Shown here piece by piece: positions 10,501 to 20,450 of a DNA stretch of 64,000 nt (positions are counted from its first letter, which is position 1; each line of letters starts with the position of its first letter). Position numbers and translations under genes: made by a program. The stretch covers positions 19,962,176-20,026,175 of the forward strand of contig CM049311.1 in NCBI GenBank assembly GCA_026874595.1. Direction: 5' to 3'. The notes under the pieces are model-generated. The model was not told where the DNA came from. It worked only from the letters and a program-made list of their open reading frames with translations, and made no database searches. This DNA is from Sipunculus nudus (lineage: Eukaryota; Annelida; Sipuncula; Golfingiida; Sipunculidae).

Positions 10501-12577
10501 TATATGTATGTATACCCCTAAATAAAACAGGAAGAGTACACAAAGCCATGCCCTACATGCCCTCAGATAACTGGTAATGTCATGGCAACTGTGGGCAGTA
10601 CAATATCATCTTGAACCACACACACTGTCACACACACACACAATAACAGATGATTAACTGGGAGGTAATTGATTAACCACTTACAAGTTGCAGCTGAGCT
10701 GGGTTCTCAAAGCCACTTTTTTCTCATGAATGGTGCAAAACTGCTTTACAGTAACAATGACAGCAGAGCTCCCTTTAAGAGTAAACAACCATATTGCTTG
10801 GCTTGGGTCCAGTACATGTCAGGGCAGTTACCTATGCAAGGAAGGAGTAATTACCACACTTGCAACCCTTGCAGCCTTGAATGGATTAACAGGGCTGGTA
10901 GCATGCTGGTCTACACCCAGCCTCAATACTGTCAGTTATTAAATTGCCGCATTACCAGCAACCAGTAAAGCACAACCAGGAATGGATATGAATAGGGTTC
11001 TGGTTGCTCACATGGCCCATGATGTTATTGTAGATACTTGTTGTCTAGTAATACATACACAGAACACTGGTGAAAGGTAAATGAAGAATTGAAGAAAATA
11101 CACAAAACTTCCATGTCACAGAAAACTGCCCTGTTTAAGTGCCAAATTCAGTTGCTCATGCATGCTTCTCAAACATTCTTTAGTGCGACTTCCTAATAAT
11201 TATTATTTTTATTGTTTATTCTAATACTTGTATAGACATAGGATTGATATTACTATATAGCTGAATGAATGTTTTTTATATTTCTGTATTAATAGCTTTA
11301 CAAAAGTCAACTTCATATATTTATCACTGTTACTCTTTGCTGTCACATATATTTGCGAGGCATGCCCTATTTTTCTTTGTGCAGACATGGGGAGCCACCA
11401 TGAAATACTTTCTAATATTAAATATATTTTGCCATTCTACTAAATTATTATTACCTATCTAGATATAAATGCGACTATTTAATTATAATATTAATACCCA
11501 TATATAACATATATGTTTCAATTAAGTAGGTATATCATATAATATGTACTGTATTGGATTTTATCGCAGCAAGGCAATACACTTGAAAATTTGTTATTAT
11601 TTCATCTTATCTATTGTCAAGGAGTCAGAGAAAAAAATGTATTTACTATAGTTTATTTAAATTATATAAATAATATATATTATATAAATATATAAAAAAA
11701 TAATTTATGTATATTATATGATTTATATAAACAAAAGTATGTCTATTTGTCTCACTCATACACAATATATGGAAGAGCATTAATCATTATATTAATTATT
11801 TTTTGTTATTAATAAGTCTGTATTGTCATATTATTATTATAATTTAATATTGTACTGCCACCATTTAATATTGTACTGCCCCCCCCCCCCCCCCAAAAAA
11901 AAAAATAAAAACGTGTTTTTTATGTGTTCGGCTTTATAAATAAACCCCTCTGGTGTTGAATCTGGCCAGAATCTAAGGACCTCAAAGTATACAGAAGGCA
12001 TCGACATGTACCACTGCGTACGAAAACACCCAAACACGCGTTTCCATCACGGACACAAAGGCTAAACACCACCAGTGACAGTGTCAGGCCCGCCGCAAGA
12101 ATTCACGGTCACGGTCAACACCCGGGGAGCTGACATTGAATTTTGTGCATATATAATGAGCCAGCACGTGTTCTGCCACCTTTCCCTCATAAAGTTGCGC
12201 ATACCGTGCGTTTATGAGCTTACATCTATCAATATTTGATTTAAACTCATGTTTTTACAATCAAAAAGTACAAATTTTACGTTGTTTTGTTAATATTCCT
12301 CATTAGAGCACACACACCTGATATGCAAATGAGGCTAAACATGGCGGAGGTTGACCGTGAAAATTGCGTTTGGCCCTTTCACGAGGCTGACGTAAACAAC
12401 ATGAAATTCTCACCTCCATTTGTTGACACCGGCCTGTGATGATCCCGCAAACCATGGATCTAATATATAAACACATCTAAATTCAGAGGCTCCTTTTAAA
12501 GCTTTACACAATGCAGGGTTGTCGTGTAAACGCAGTCCGCGCCGGAACCAAAATATAACGTGCTCGCCCTCAGTCAT
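1469..12577 (-). CDS. cry2: Cryptochrome, vertebrate (repressor) type; whole gene, 11 coding exons
   Basis: FAD-binding cryptochrome of the mammalian-type (CRY1/CRY2, insect CRY-m) clade. Known members repress CLOCK:BMAL1 transcription in the nucleus. The exons join in phase to 562 codons plus TAG. An N-terminal photolyase alpha/beta domain (about residues 5-140) contains [16 protein letters not shown], and the FAD domain runs from about 213 to 490. The electron-transfer tryptophans align to W322, W376 and W399 (mouse CRY1 W320, W374, W397), and N395 faces the flavin N5. The start is the ATG at 12577, which aligns with vertebrate CRY starts and has A at -3; two upstream in-frame ATGs (12643, 12607) would add a short extension. 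The tail after the photolyase homology is about 65 residues, shorter than in mammals, and carries basic clusters ([15 protein letters not shown]) that could be nuclear signals. Oddities: a GC donor after exon 8, and a quadruplicated exon 3 donor region. An animal (6-4) photolyase is less likely because [24 protein letters not shown] and [11 protein letters not shown] read as CRY. Confidence 0.93.
2066..2131 (-). CDS. cry2: cry coding exon 10 (residues 499-520, tail)
   Basis: A 66-bp exon with acceptor TCTGTTACAG and donor AACAG|GTAAGAG. Of the three frames only phase 1, the one supplied by exon 9, is open. It encodes a basic stretch, [20 protein letters not shown]. Called on splice signals and phase, not on homology. 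Confidence 0.72.
2892..3091 (-). CDS. cry2: cry coding exon 9 (residues 432-498, splits G499)
   Basis: Acceptor TTTCAG, phase 2 in. It encodes [18 protein letters not shown] and the helix [19 protein letters not shown], which in mouse CRY1 contacts PER and FBXL3. The donor GGAG|GTTAGG is slightly weak. If it is not used, translation ends two bases later in TAG (2889-2887), giving a protein of 499 residues. Confidence 0.9.
3288..3453 (+). mobile_element. Short relic of a dispersed repeat in cry intron 8
   Basis: Begins AACAAGGGACC and GCTCAGCTGAAGTTTGAAA, like 22558-22700, and ends with GACTTATAGTCAGCTGAGCT then AAAAA, like the GACGGAC repeat family at 18524 and 34383. It looks like a small internally deleted copy. 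Confidence 0.6.
3911..4062 (-). CDS. cry2: cry coding exon 8 (residues 382-431, splits R432); GC donor
   Basis: Acceptor GTGTTTCAG, phase 0 in. It encodes [20 protein letters not shown] (N395, W399) and PNGDYI. To join exon 9 in phase 2 the exon must end at ATTAG|GCAAGT, a GC-AG intron donor with otherwise perfect consensus. Reading on would give DYIRQVSVL, which departs from the conserved DYIR-YLP. Confidence 0.93.
4457..4768 (-). CDS. cry2: cry coding exon 7 (residues 278-381)
   Basis: Acceptor GATGACATCAG-like (CATCAG|GTC), donor GAAG|GTAAGA, phase 0 at both ends. It encodes the core of the FAD pocket: [27 protein letters not shown] (W322), [20 protein letters not shown] and [10 protein letters not shown] (W376). 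Near-identical in character to vertebrate CRY. Confidence 0.96.
5386..5526 (-). CDS. cry2: cry coding exon 6 (residues 231-277)
   Basis: Acceptor TTTACACTTAG, donor AAAG|GTATGT, phase 0 at both ends. It encodes [20 protein letters not shown] and [19 protein letters not shown], the conserved FAD-phosphate-binding stretch. Confidence 0.94.
5967..6055 (-). CDS. cry2: cry coding exon 5 (residues 201-230)
   Basis: Acceptor TTTTTTCAG, donor AAAG|GTGAGC, phase 1 in and 0 out. It encodes [19 protein letters not shown] and RLDRHLERK at the start of the FAD-binding domain. Confidence 0.94.
6448..6632 (-). CDS. cry2: cry coding exon 4 (residues 139-200, splits G201)
   Basis: Acceptor GTTTACAG, donor TTAG|GTAAGAG, phase 2 in and 1 out. 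It encodes the linker region with [15 protein letters not shown] and [19 protein letters not shown], typical of CRY rather than photolyase. Confidence 0.93.
6935..7190 (-). mobile_element. tRNA-derived SINE, copy in cry intron 3 (minus orientation)
   Basis: Read on the minus strand, a tRNA-like head (GGATTAGAGCAC, then AGTTCAATAC as a degenerate B box) is followed by a body matching the element at 43261-43545. Shared phrases include GGTGAGC, TTAATGGGAAG, TTTGAGGGTTC and TATGACC. Ends are approximate. Confidence 0.6.
7478..7710 (-). repeat. 58-bp tandem repeat (4 copies) across the exon 3 / intron 3 border
   Basis: Four near-identical 58-bp units start at 7478, 7536, 7594 and 7652. On the minus strand each contains TTTTACAG-like sequence (replaced in the exon copy), the coding phrase for [11 protein letters not shown], and the donor CAAGA|GTAAGTG. 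The unit at 7652 is the real exon end; the other three lie in the intron. The donor is intact in the units at 7536 and 7594 and changed to GTTGGTG in the one at 7478. Confidence 0.93.
7664..7806 (-). CDS. cry2: cry coding exon 3 (residues 92-138, splits D139)
   Basis: Acceptor TTTCACAG, donor CAAGA|GTAAGTG, phase 0 in and 2 out. It encodes [19 protein letters not shown] and HTLYNPQ. Its last 40 or so bases and the donor form one unit of a four-copy 58-bp tandem array that continues into the intron. Confidence 0.92.
8373..8481 (-). CDS. cry2: cry coding exon 2 (residues 55-91)
   Basis: Acceptor TTGTTGCAG, donor CAAG|GTCAGT, phase 2 in and 0 out. It encodes [20 protein letters not shown] then [16 protein letters not shown], the helix and strand of the antenna-binding fold. 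Too short for a long ORF but unmistakable by homology. Confidence 0.93.
8482..12413 (-). other. cry intron 1
   Basis: A 3.9-kb intron with no coding exon that I can support. It holds short homopolymer runs (A then G11 at about 9308-9328; C14 then A10 at about 11881-11904), an AT-rich stretch at 11640-11830, and two CACGTG sites (8892 and 12165). Confidence 0.7.
12165..12170. promoter_or_regulatory. Canonical E-box CACGTG, 244 bp into cry intron 1
   Basis: A perfect CACGTG close to the first coding exon and within its CG-richer surroundings. Vertebrate Cry genes are driven by CLOCK:BMAL1 at such sites; function here is inferred from position only. Another CACGTG lies at 8892-8897 in the same intron. 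Confidence 0.4.
12414..12577 (-). CDS. cry2: cry coding exon 1 (residues 1-54, splits R55)
   Basis: Starts at ATG in the context AAAATGACTG and encodes the first beta strand ([18 protein letters not shown]) and [13 protein letters not shown]. The donor AG|GTGAG leaves phase 2. Intron 1 runs to 8482. Confidence 0.92.
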
Positions 12578-12900
12578 TTTGGAAGATCCAGGCGGTGAAC
12601 GCCACATATATAAAGATTCACAAAAATATCTGTTAAAACACACTAATCCAAGATATCAGCTTGCTATTTTCCGCCCATAGTCGAGCAGTTCGTTGAAATA
12701 TCTTCTCTCGTCTCGATGTAACAGGTTTATGATTCCAGGAGCGCTGGTAACTCATGAACGTGTGACCGTGAAAATGAAGCTCACGTTGCCGGGTCGCACT
12801 GACTGCCGCGTGACTGCAGGCGACCTTGACCCCGTTTCATAACACTGGTTACAAGGCTTGCGTGGTTGCTCGTGTTTTGTAATGTGTTACTTGTTGGTGG
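12578..12900 (-). promoter_or_regulatory. Probable cry promoter and 5' UTR region
   Basis: Directly upstream of the cry start, this stretch is richer in CG dinucleotides than the surrounding AT-rich DNA (for example GCCGGGTCGCACTGACTGCC near 12788). I see no convincing TATA box at the right distance, and the transcription start cannot be placed. Confidence 0.45.
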
Positions 12901-13930
12901 GCTAAACTGTGTTATGACACGAGCGCGGGAACCCTCAATTATGTACATCTGCGGATATTATATAAATGTCGTTATTTTATAAATGCTCTTTATTTTAACG
13001 ATTGGAAATATGAAAATGAAATAGGTCGGAAATGTTATTTCAAAATAACATCACAGGCATAGGCTACATCTATAGGCTACATAGGCCTATGTAACGTGCA
13101 CATGTGTGTACGTATTTCATTTTTGTAATTTAATTGTTTGCAAAGGTATATTCAACTTTATTTCATATCACCTTATTCTACACCTTGTGTATAAGGACTT
13201 GGACTCGGCAAAACCGACTGTAATTATATTAATTATAATTATTATAATTATTATTATTATTATTATTATTATTGTACGTTGTTGTCGAAAATAATTGGTA
13301 TCTCATATAATGAACAGGAAAACAATATAAACACGATTGTTTTGCAGAATAGATATTGGCCTTAAACTTCAGGCCTACTACATGACAAATTGTAATTTAT
13401 CGAAATTTTCCACGTAGATATACTTTCTTGGGAAAAATACCCGAGCGACTGGAGCTCAAAATAGGCAAATTTCTACGGAAAATTAATTGACGAGCGCCAT
13501 GCACAATTTTTTATAAGCCTATAATTATTATTAATATAATAATTATTTTTGTTGATTAACACACATTAAACTTTATTTATAAGCAGTCCTACCACACGAA
13601 AAAGTAGGCCTACATACATATAAGCCTATCGACATTGGATCTGGTATACATAATATTAATTCTTTATGATTTATAATAAATGTATATACATTTCACAATA
13701 TAGTTTAAAAAAAAAACATATCATTTCTGTAAACGTATGAAATATAATAAGATTAAAAATAAGGACCCAAGCGCCTGTAGTCGTAATTAATATACTCTAA
13801 GGAAAAAAGGGATTCTTGTGGATGGGTTCTTCCACATTGTTCTGTTTAGAACCATCTGGTTCCTTCTGGAACCATTTTCTCAGTGAAACGCTCGAAATCC
13901 GAATCGCATTATATACGGGGGAAACTTAAT

Positions 13931-13933
<3 letters not shown>

Positions 13934-14009
<76 letters not shown>
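13934..14009. repeat. (TA)n microsatellite
   Basis: About 38 uninterrupted TA units. Confidence 0.97.
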
Positions 14010-14012
<3 letters not shown>

Positions 14013-14767
14013 GTTGTGGAATTTTGAAACTAATAAATGCAATACTTAAACCATACTTATAATAAATAAGTAAATAAAAAATACAAATTGTATATATAGG
14101 CTCTATGCATATATTTGTTGTATGAGGGGCAATATATATTTAAAAATGCTGTTTTATGTTAATTGTATATGCGTTGCATGATAATTTCCCTATATCTATT
14201 TTAAAACATAATTTTAAATTTAAACTCATGGACACTTAATTGATGATGTTCCACAAGTTGATACATTTAATTGTCTTGAAAAAAAAATTATCGTAAATTC
14301 ACAAACTTTGCATGGGCCGCTGTAGGTCTATACACGCTGATGGGTCATTCAGGAGGGCCCTGAATGCATGAGGGAGTCTCCATGCCCTATAACTTTGTGA
14401 CTGTATATGCGTATATAGTTGTCAATATATTTTTGTAAATTAAATATACCGTCTTTTTACCTAGCTGCAGGGTGCACTCTTCAGCGACATGTAAAATTTA
14501 ATGAATTTAGTATAAAATAGTATTAACTCATCGAAAGAGCGAGTGTGTGCCGCTCCTGTTTTATAAAATGGAACGTGAACCGTGTGCAATATACTCTATA
14601 TTGCGAAACCTGTAATATTAGAAACTGGACCTGGTTCCGCTCGAAGCGTGATGTGTAATTACATATAGAAGAGGATGTTACAGGATATTCCTGGCCTTTG
14701 TTTTGGTTATTTAAATCATCCTTGAAGCATAAAAAATAACATTCCTCATCAAAGATAGACAATTCAC

Positions 14768-14826
<59 letters not shown>
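14768..14826. repeat. (TA)n microsatellite
   Basis: About 29 uninterrupted TA units, about 750 bp from the previous array. Confidence 0.97.
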
Positions 14827-14827
<1 letters not shown>

Positions 14828-15370
14828 CATGAAGCAAGGGTTGTATCATAGAACTACGGACTAAACAACATATAGAAATACTTTGGACAAAAAGGCTGAT
14901 ATAATTATGTTTTTTTGTGCTGGTGCCTTATATTGCACTCTGATAGTGGAAAGAATCACTCATGTGTGTTAGTAAAAAAAAAGAACTCAAAGGAATGTCC
15001 TCTGAAGAATCTATAGTTTAATCACCAAACACACCAACCGAAACAGCTTGGGACATGGATTGGAATGGTTTTGTTTTTCTTCTAGAAGACATCACAAGAA
15101 CTGTCAGTCCTAAAATATTTATAGGTACCCTTCAGAATAAAACTGAAATTACTTTAACAATAAATGACGTGTGATAATTTGAAAGTACACACTTTATTAA
15201 TGTTAGATGCCTGAATGAGAATAAAAAGAAGCGCTTTGCAATATTTAAGTGGCTTATAAAAAAAAGTTGACATTGCATTTCTACAAGAAACCAACAGCGA
15301 TCTATCGGTTCAGCATGGAGCAGACATGAATGAAGAGGTCGCCAGTCACGGACTAACGGTTCAAATCATT

Positions 15371-15422
15371 CACGTGCATGGGATAAAAAATTGAACTTAG
15401 CCAAAACTGCTATGTGCACGTG
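15371..15422. promoter_or_regulatory. Two CACGTG E-boxes 46 bp apart
   Basis: CACGTG at 15371-15376 and at 15417-15422, about 2.8 kb upstream of the cry start. A candidate distal clock element by motif only; palindromic hexamers also arise by chance. Confidence 0.25.
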
Positions 15423-15927
15423 TGTTACACGACATATGCCAGATAATGAGAGTAGAATATATTATGTTTGAAACTGCAATGTTAATGTCGATTGTGAACA
15501 TGCTTTTGATGAAAAAATGGTCATTAACTTTTAAATGTTAGAGATTTAATTTTGACAAATTTAATTTCACTTTTATATCATTTAACAGGGAATCAGATGT
15601 GGTACACAGTTTCCTATTTTTGTGTAGGCCTATCTGAGATGTTGGGTATACATGTTATTCCTGGATGCAGAGGTACTCTTCAGCTGTAATTAGTGAAATT
15701 TAGTTTGTATTACGTAAGCTCAGTGAAATAGAGCGAGAGTGCGCCGTTCATGTTGCTTTTCTAAGTACAAGTAGGGGCCTTTATAAGATGAAACGTGAAC
15801 CGTGTGAATGCAACGATCTGTTGCGACACTTGAAATATGAGAAACTGAACGTGAACCCATTTCAAGCTTTATGTATAATATAGTGTAGTCGCGCACAGTC
15901 CCGTTTTATCCAGCATCAAAGGCCCTT

Positions 15928-16208
15928 GAGGTGATACGTGCTTTCAAATTTCAGACTCCTTTTAAACAAATGTGGCTGCCAGGCAAATATTCTAACATCA
16001 ATTCACATACATTACTTCAATATTTCGTGATTTTCTAGAGTTTTTCCTTTCAAATTATTTGTAATGATAAATTTCATTTCAATCTGATATCCAATATGGC
16101 CACTTGGCTGCTATTTGAGGAACTAGCGATCTCGAAACCCTAAGTGAGGCCTTTTATGGTCTCAGACATCTATAGTTTATATTGTAACTATTTAGAAATG
16201 CAATATAA
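15928..16208 (+). repeat. Inverted repeat, left arm (281 bp)
   Basis: Runs from GAGGTGATACGTGCTTTC through CCAATATGGCCAC and GAACTAGCGATCTCGAAACC to ATGCAATATAA. It is the near-perfect reverse complement of 19089-19369. Confidence 0.92.
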
Positions 16209-17449
16209 GACATTAAGTGGTAACAAGAGCAATGCAGACCAAAATTCTTGAATTATAAAGATAAAATAAATCTCTGGTGAAGGTTCCTTTGCGTGATTTC
16301 TAAGCACTCTATTTATAATACTTTCTGTTGCATGCCTCCGCACGTATAACTTATGCATGATGGTAATACCGGAGGTGTTTTCAGGGACACTGAAGCGGAA
16401 AATGAGTCGACATTATATAGATCTAAACTATAGTCCGTCTCAAAACCCGTGTCCGCATGTTTTTTTCGCGATAATTATTTTAAAAATATTCTTAAAAAAT
16501 GCCCTTTGGCCTGAAGTATAGATAAACGGATATTCCGCCGATTTTGTGTAAAGAAGTTATATATCATGTAAAATGTATTTACTTTGCGACTCTTTTGCGT
16601 TATTTATGCTGAAATACCGTGAATGGCGTCTTCCTGGCACTGCTGGACAGTACATTCCTCCATGTTACACTTTCCATGTCTATGGCTGCGTTTTGTGTTA
16701 GTTAGACAACAGTGATGCCACAAAGACGTCACAGTGATCGGTCGCGCGTCACCTTCAATTGACTGACGTCGTAAGTTGTTTATTATCAGTTCTCAGGCAA
16801 GGAATAAGTCGTAAACGCTGTAACTTGTTTTGTCATATTTTGGATTATTCGTCTCATACAAAATTAAAGAAAGGTAAGGCATCATTTTTTGCGCAGGTAG
16901 TCGGCGGAATAGCTCCTGCAACCTTTGGACAAGAAAGGTTTACACTGCTTTACAAAAGGATAAAATTTAATTTAAATGAAATTATTTTTAAATATTTAAA
17001 AACAGGCAGAGAGATGGAAAACAAAGCAAATGGCTTTAATTTCCATTCTACTGAGACAAGAAAATAATGAACAAATATTTGCATTAGACATAATGAACAA
17101 ATATTTGCATTAGATCCTATTTTTTTCTTTTGTTAAGTCATTTTCTTAAGTTTATAAATTTTACTATATATTTACAGTATATATCATATATATCTGAATA
17201 TTTAAATTGATTCACAAATCAAAATTGCATCAACATTTATACTTAATTTAGTCTAACATCACATTATGCACACAGTTATATTTCTTTTTTTATATAAAAT
17301 ATATTTATTAAATTTGCTAAGCAATAAATATACGAGAATAACGCTCCAGAACTCACAATTTTAAATTGCACTTTTATTTATCCATGATTTGTTTCATATA
17401 TATTATCAAATTATGCCTACTGATGGGTTAAATTATATTTTGTTTAATT
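16209..17449. other. Intergenic stretch with a CG-richer island
   Basis: No supported gene. Around 16620-16780 the sequence is CG-richer and carries two near-CRE motifs (GACGTCAC at about 16728, TGACGTC at about 16763) followed by GTAAGT-like sequence. This might mark a promoter of a noncoding transcript, but no exon chain can be drawn. Confidence 0.3.
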
Positions 17450-18524
17450 ATTAAAAAAGGAAAATATTTCTTTAAAATGCTGCATCAGAACAACGTGGCA
17501 TCTCTTGGATTACTTCTTGAATTAATATTTCAAGAAAAGTTGTGCCATTGGATCAAAAACAGCTTTACATTTAAAGAAATACAGTTTACAATAACAAACC
17601 ATGTATTGCAATATAATTGGTTTGTGGTGATGGTGGGGGGGGGGGGGGGGGTGGAGGGAGGGTGTTAGGGTAGGGCCCATGAGAATAAGTGTATGTTTAT
17701 TACAGCAGGCGTGTTCTACCAGTGCTGCATCACTAATAAGGTTACCTAGGCAAGGCTGTAGTGAGCAAGAGTGGGGTCTTGGATATACAAATACAAATAC
17801 ATTAGAGCATCTGAAAAACTTCAATAATTAGAATAATTTTTAAGCTTTCACTTTCAAATTTCAGAATTCAACAGATTAAATCCACATGCATCCCGGCTGG
17901 GAAAAATAAATTAAATGTACTTACGAAAAAAAGTGCCATGGTCAAATTTGGGCAAAATTTAAGGTACCATTTTTATATTTTTGCTAATATTTAAAAAAAA
18001 ATTAAAAGATTTTGATCTTATTTTGGGTATACAATTAAATTTTGATTAATTTAGGTTATATTACTGAATAAAAGTCCCTAGCTTTAACATTTTTTTAATT
18101 AAGTGACCAAATATTTTTCCTGATTTTTTACAAAGTGCAATATGTTTTGGCCCATAACTTTTTTAAAATTATGTAATACAGACCTAATTTCTGGCATGTA
18201 CATAGAACTATATAGAAGATTATTTAAGGTAAATATGAGGAAAAACAGATGAGCAGTTCTGATATTAGGCAGTCTTGAAGTGTGAAAATAGGTTTTTAAT
18301 AAAAAATTGAAGTTTTTCCTTTATTTCTCAAAGGAACGAAGTCGCAAAGACCCAGTTTTCGGCTTGGTAGGAGATCTTGGGGACATCTAACATTATGCCG
18401 AATTTTGAATTCCTTAGGATTACGGTTTCAAAACGTGCCACATCTACGGACGGACGGACGGACGGACGATGGACAATGGACCACGACTGTAGCTCAGATG
18501 ACTTATAGTCAACTTAGCTAAAAA
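17450..18524 (+). mobile_element. Dispersed repeat of the GACGGAC family, copy A
   Basis: Contains a G16 tract at about 17637, the conserved core (TGCCATGGTCAAATTTGGGC, CCCATAACTTTTTTAAAA, ATATTAGGCAGTC, GACCCAGTTTTCGGC), a (GACG)n run at about 18448, and a terminal near-palindrome GCTCAGATGACTTATAGTC ending in AGCTAAAAA. No coding capacity seen. Other copies: 26860-28406, about 31750-33550, 33590-34383, and 63577 onward (reversed). Confidence 0.8.
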
Positions 18525-18690
18525 GGACCAACACATTAGATTACTGCGTATCCCAAATGTCTTCGTCAACGAAGAGTGAAAATCAACCAAGAGACACAAG
18601 AACATGAAGAGTGACATGTGTAGCTTCATCATAACATCGAGAGGTCATGGCAAACACATCTACAAAAAAAATGTAGAACCTATTATTATA

Positions 18691-18932
18691 GGCGGCCTTT
18701 CCATGAACCCGATTTTTCTACGATGCGATGGCGTTGCGTTGGCGTTGTGGTGGCGGCAGAATCGCTCTAGAGTTTTACCCATGTTGCCTTTCCATGGCCG
18801 CTTGTTCTGCAGCAACAGAGCTACACCATGATGTACCGCATAAAAATTGCGTTCATGGAACGTTCTTGCGGCGCGATTACGCGCGGCATATATATCACAT
18901 GTTGAACGCGTCGCGCTCATGGAAAGGTAGCC
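18691..18932. mobile_element. GC-rich short TIR element (MITE-like), 242 bp
   Basis: Termini GGCGGCCTTTCCATGA and, inverted, GGCTACCTTTCCATGA, flanked by TA on both sides. The interior is strikingly CG-rich (GCGTTGCGTTGGCGTTGTGG, GCGGCGCGATTACGCGCGG) against AT-rich flanks. Probably a non-autonomous DNA transposon; the superfamily is not settled by these ends. Confidence 0.7.
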
Positions 18933-19088
18933 TAATAGGATTTCTACACCTAGGCCAAACCCAGCTTCTCTGCAGCTGTTTTCAAGGACAAGAGAAAATA
19001 ATACTTATTCTGTCCACATATTATGTGTACAGATTTATGTCAGTGCATAACTAAAAAGACCGGCCTCGGGGCTGGCTGCAAAAGGTAG

Positions 19089-19369
19089 TTATATTGCATT
19101 TCTAAATAGTTACAATATAAACTATAGTTGTCTGAGACCATAAAAGGCCTCACATAGGGTTTCGAGATCGCTAGTTCCTCAAATAGCAGCCCAGTGGCCA
19201 TATTGGATATCAGATTGATATGAAATTTATCATTACAAGTAATATGAAAGGAAAAACTCTAGAAAATCACAAATATTGAAGTAATTTATGCGAATTGATG
19301 TAAGAATATTTGCCTGGCAGCCACATTTGTTTAAAAGGAGTCTGAAATTTGAAAGCACGTATTACCTCA
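19089..19369 (-). repeat. Inverted repeat, right arm (281 bp)
   Basis: Reverse complement of 15928-16208 with only scattered differences. The arms enclose 2.88 kb that includes a poly-G tract, a GACGGAC-family repeat and a GC-rich TIR element. Confidence 0.92.
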
Positions 19370-20450
19370 CGGGTATCGATCTTCTGTCAAAAACTCACGA
19401 AAAAATTACCGATTGTGCTCTTGAATTTGAACGGGTCTGTAATTTGATTGGGCTGGAACTCTCAAGGACACTAGTCATACTATATGAATTTTGAGAAAGA
19501 TCAGATGTATTCCTTGAGACACTGTACGTTAAAAGAAAATTACCAATTGCGCTCTGGTGGCCATATTGGAATTCGGAAAGGTCTGTAATTTGAGAGGACT
19601 GGAGCTCTTATGGACACAAATTATCCTTGCGAGAAAGATAAAATTCATTTTATTTGACAGTCTACACAGGAATGAAAATCACTGAATCTGCTCTGATGGC
19701 AATATTGAATATCTGATGGCAGGGGCGGATGGGGGGGGGAGGGGTGGCGCAGGGAAAAAATACATAGTACACCAAGTGTATAGAACAGTTACAATGCATT
19801 TTGCCCGATAACAACCTAATTTTTATAAAAATTTCTACACATGGGCGCCATAACCCCCCCCCCCCCCCCCCCCCCCGACCCCCTTCGCGCCTCGGCACAC
19901 CACTACGCGGCCTTGCAAAGTGAGCTCCCCTATTCTAAATTCCTGTATCAACCCCTGTAAGGGTCTCTTGTTCAACAGAGTTTGAACCTATAGATCGAGA
20001 CATCTATCATCCGTATGAATCTGAGCAAGATGGAGTGTATTTTCTTTGAGATAATGCGCGCGAAGCGAAGGTAAATCACGGACTCAGCTCTGGGTTGGAC
20101 AGGTCTGTAATTTGGTAGATCTGAGGCGCTCATGGACACCAATCATCCCTGTGAAACTGAGAACGACCTAATGTACCACTACCAGTTTTCCATTTGAGAT
20201 AATGCGTGCAAAAAAAAAAGAGAGTTAAACGGGAGTAGGTGATCACTATAAGGCACCTCTTTTCTGGGGGGGGGGGGGGGGAGGGGTCATTTAGTGCATC
20301 TGATTACGTCATAACTACAATGCGCAAATTCAGTACTTCCGATCTTTTCCAGTCAAATTCCAGCTTTAAAGGAGTTTCTTGGATGCTTTTTGCGGATTCT
20401 GGAAACAGTAAAAATTCTACGACATTCCAGAAGGCGTCGGAACCCTAAAT
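19370..20450 (+). repeat. Tandem diverged units of about 165 bp plus G/C homopolymers
   Basis: Units recur around 19390, 19540, 19670 and 20070, each with ATTACC/AATCAC, then GCTCTG-TGG-CATATTGGA-like text, then GGTCTGTAATTTG and GCTC-GGACAC. A C20-class run lies at about 19855 and a G16 run at about 20266. No gene seen. Confidence 0.6.

Larger units (their letters stand above)
14466..15875 (+). repeat. Pair of diverged direct repeats of about 200 bp
   Basis: 14466-14665 and 15664-15875 share an ordered series of phrases: CTGCAG-GGT..ACTCTTCAGC, AGAGCGAG-GTG, TTATAA-ATGGAACGTGAACCGTGT, TTGCGA and AGAAACTG. Copies of one dispersed element or of a segmental duplication. Confidence 0.65.
12901..15927. 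other. Intergenic, AT-rich, microsatellites and a duplicated segment
   Basis: No gene that I can support. It contains an (ATT)n/(ATAATT)n run at about 13223-13275, two long (TA)n arrays, two CACGTG motifs near 15.4 kb, and two diverged direct copies of a segment of about 200 bp (14466-14665 and 15664-15875). Confidence 0.6.

Noticed and set aside
1469-12577. Identity as (6-4) photolyase or as light-sensing insect-type CRY
   Set aside because: Signature stretches in exons 1-4 and the N395/triad setting match vertebrate-type CRY. A formal tree would settle it.
16759-17067. 102-codon plus-strand frame in the intergenic region
   Set aside because: No recognisable protein character, no paired splice sites that extend it, and late codons are low-complexity AT-rich sequence.
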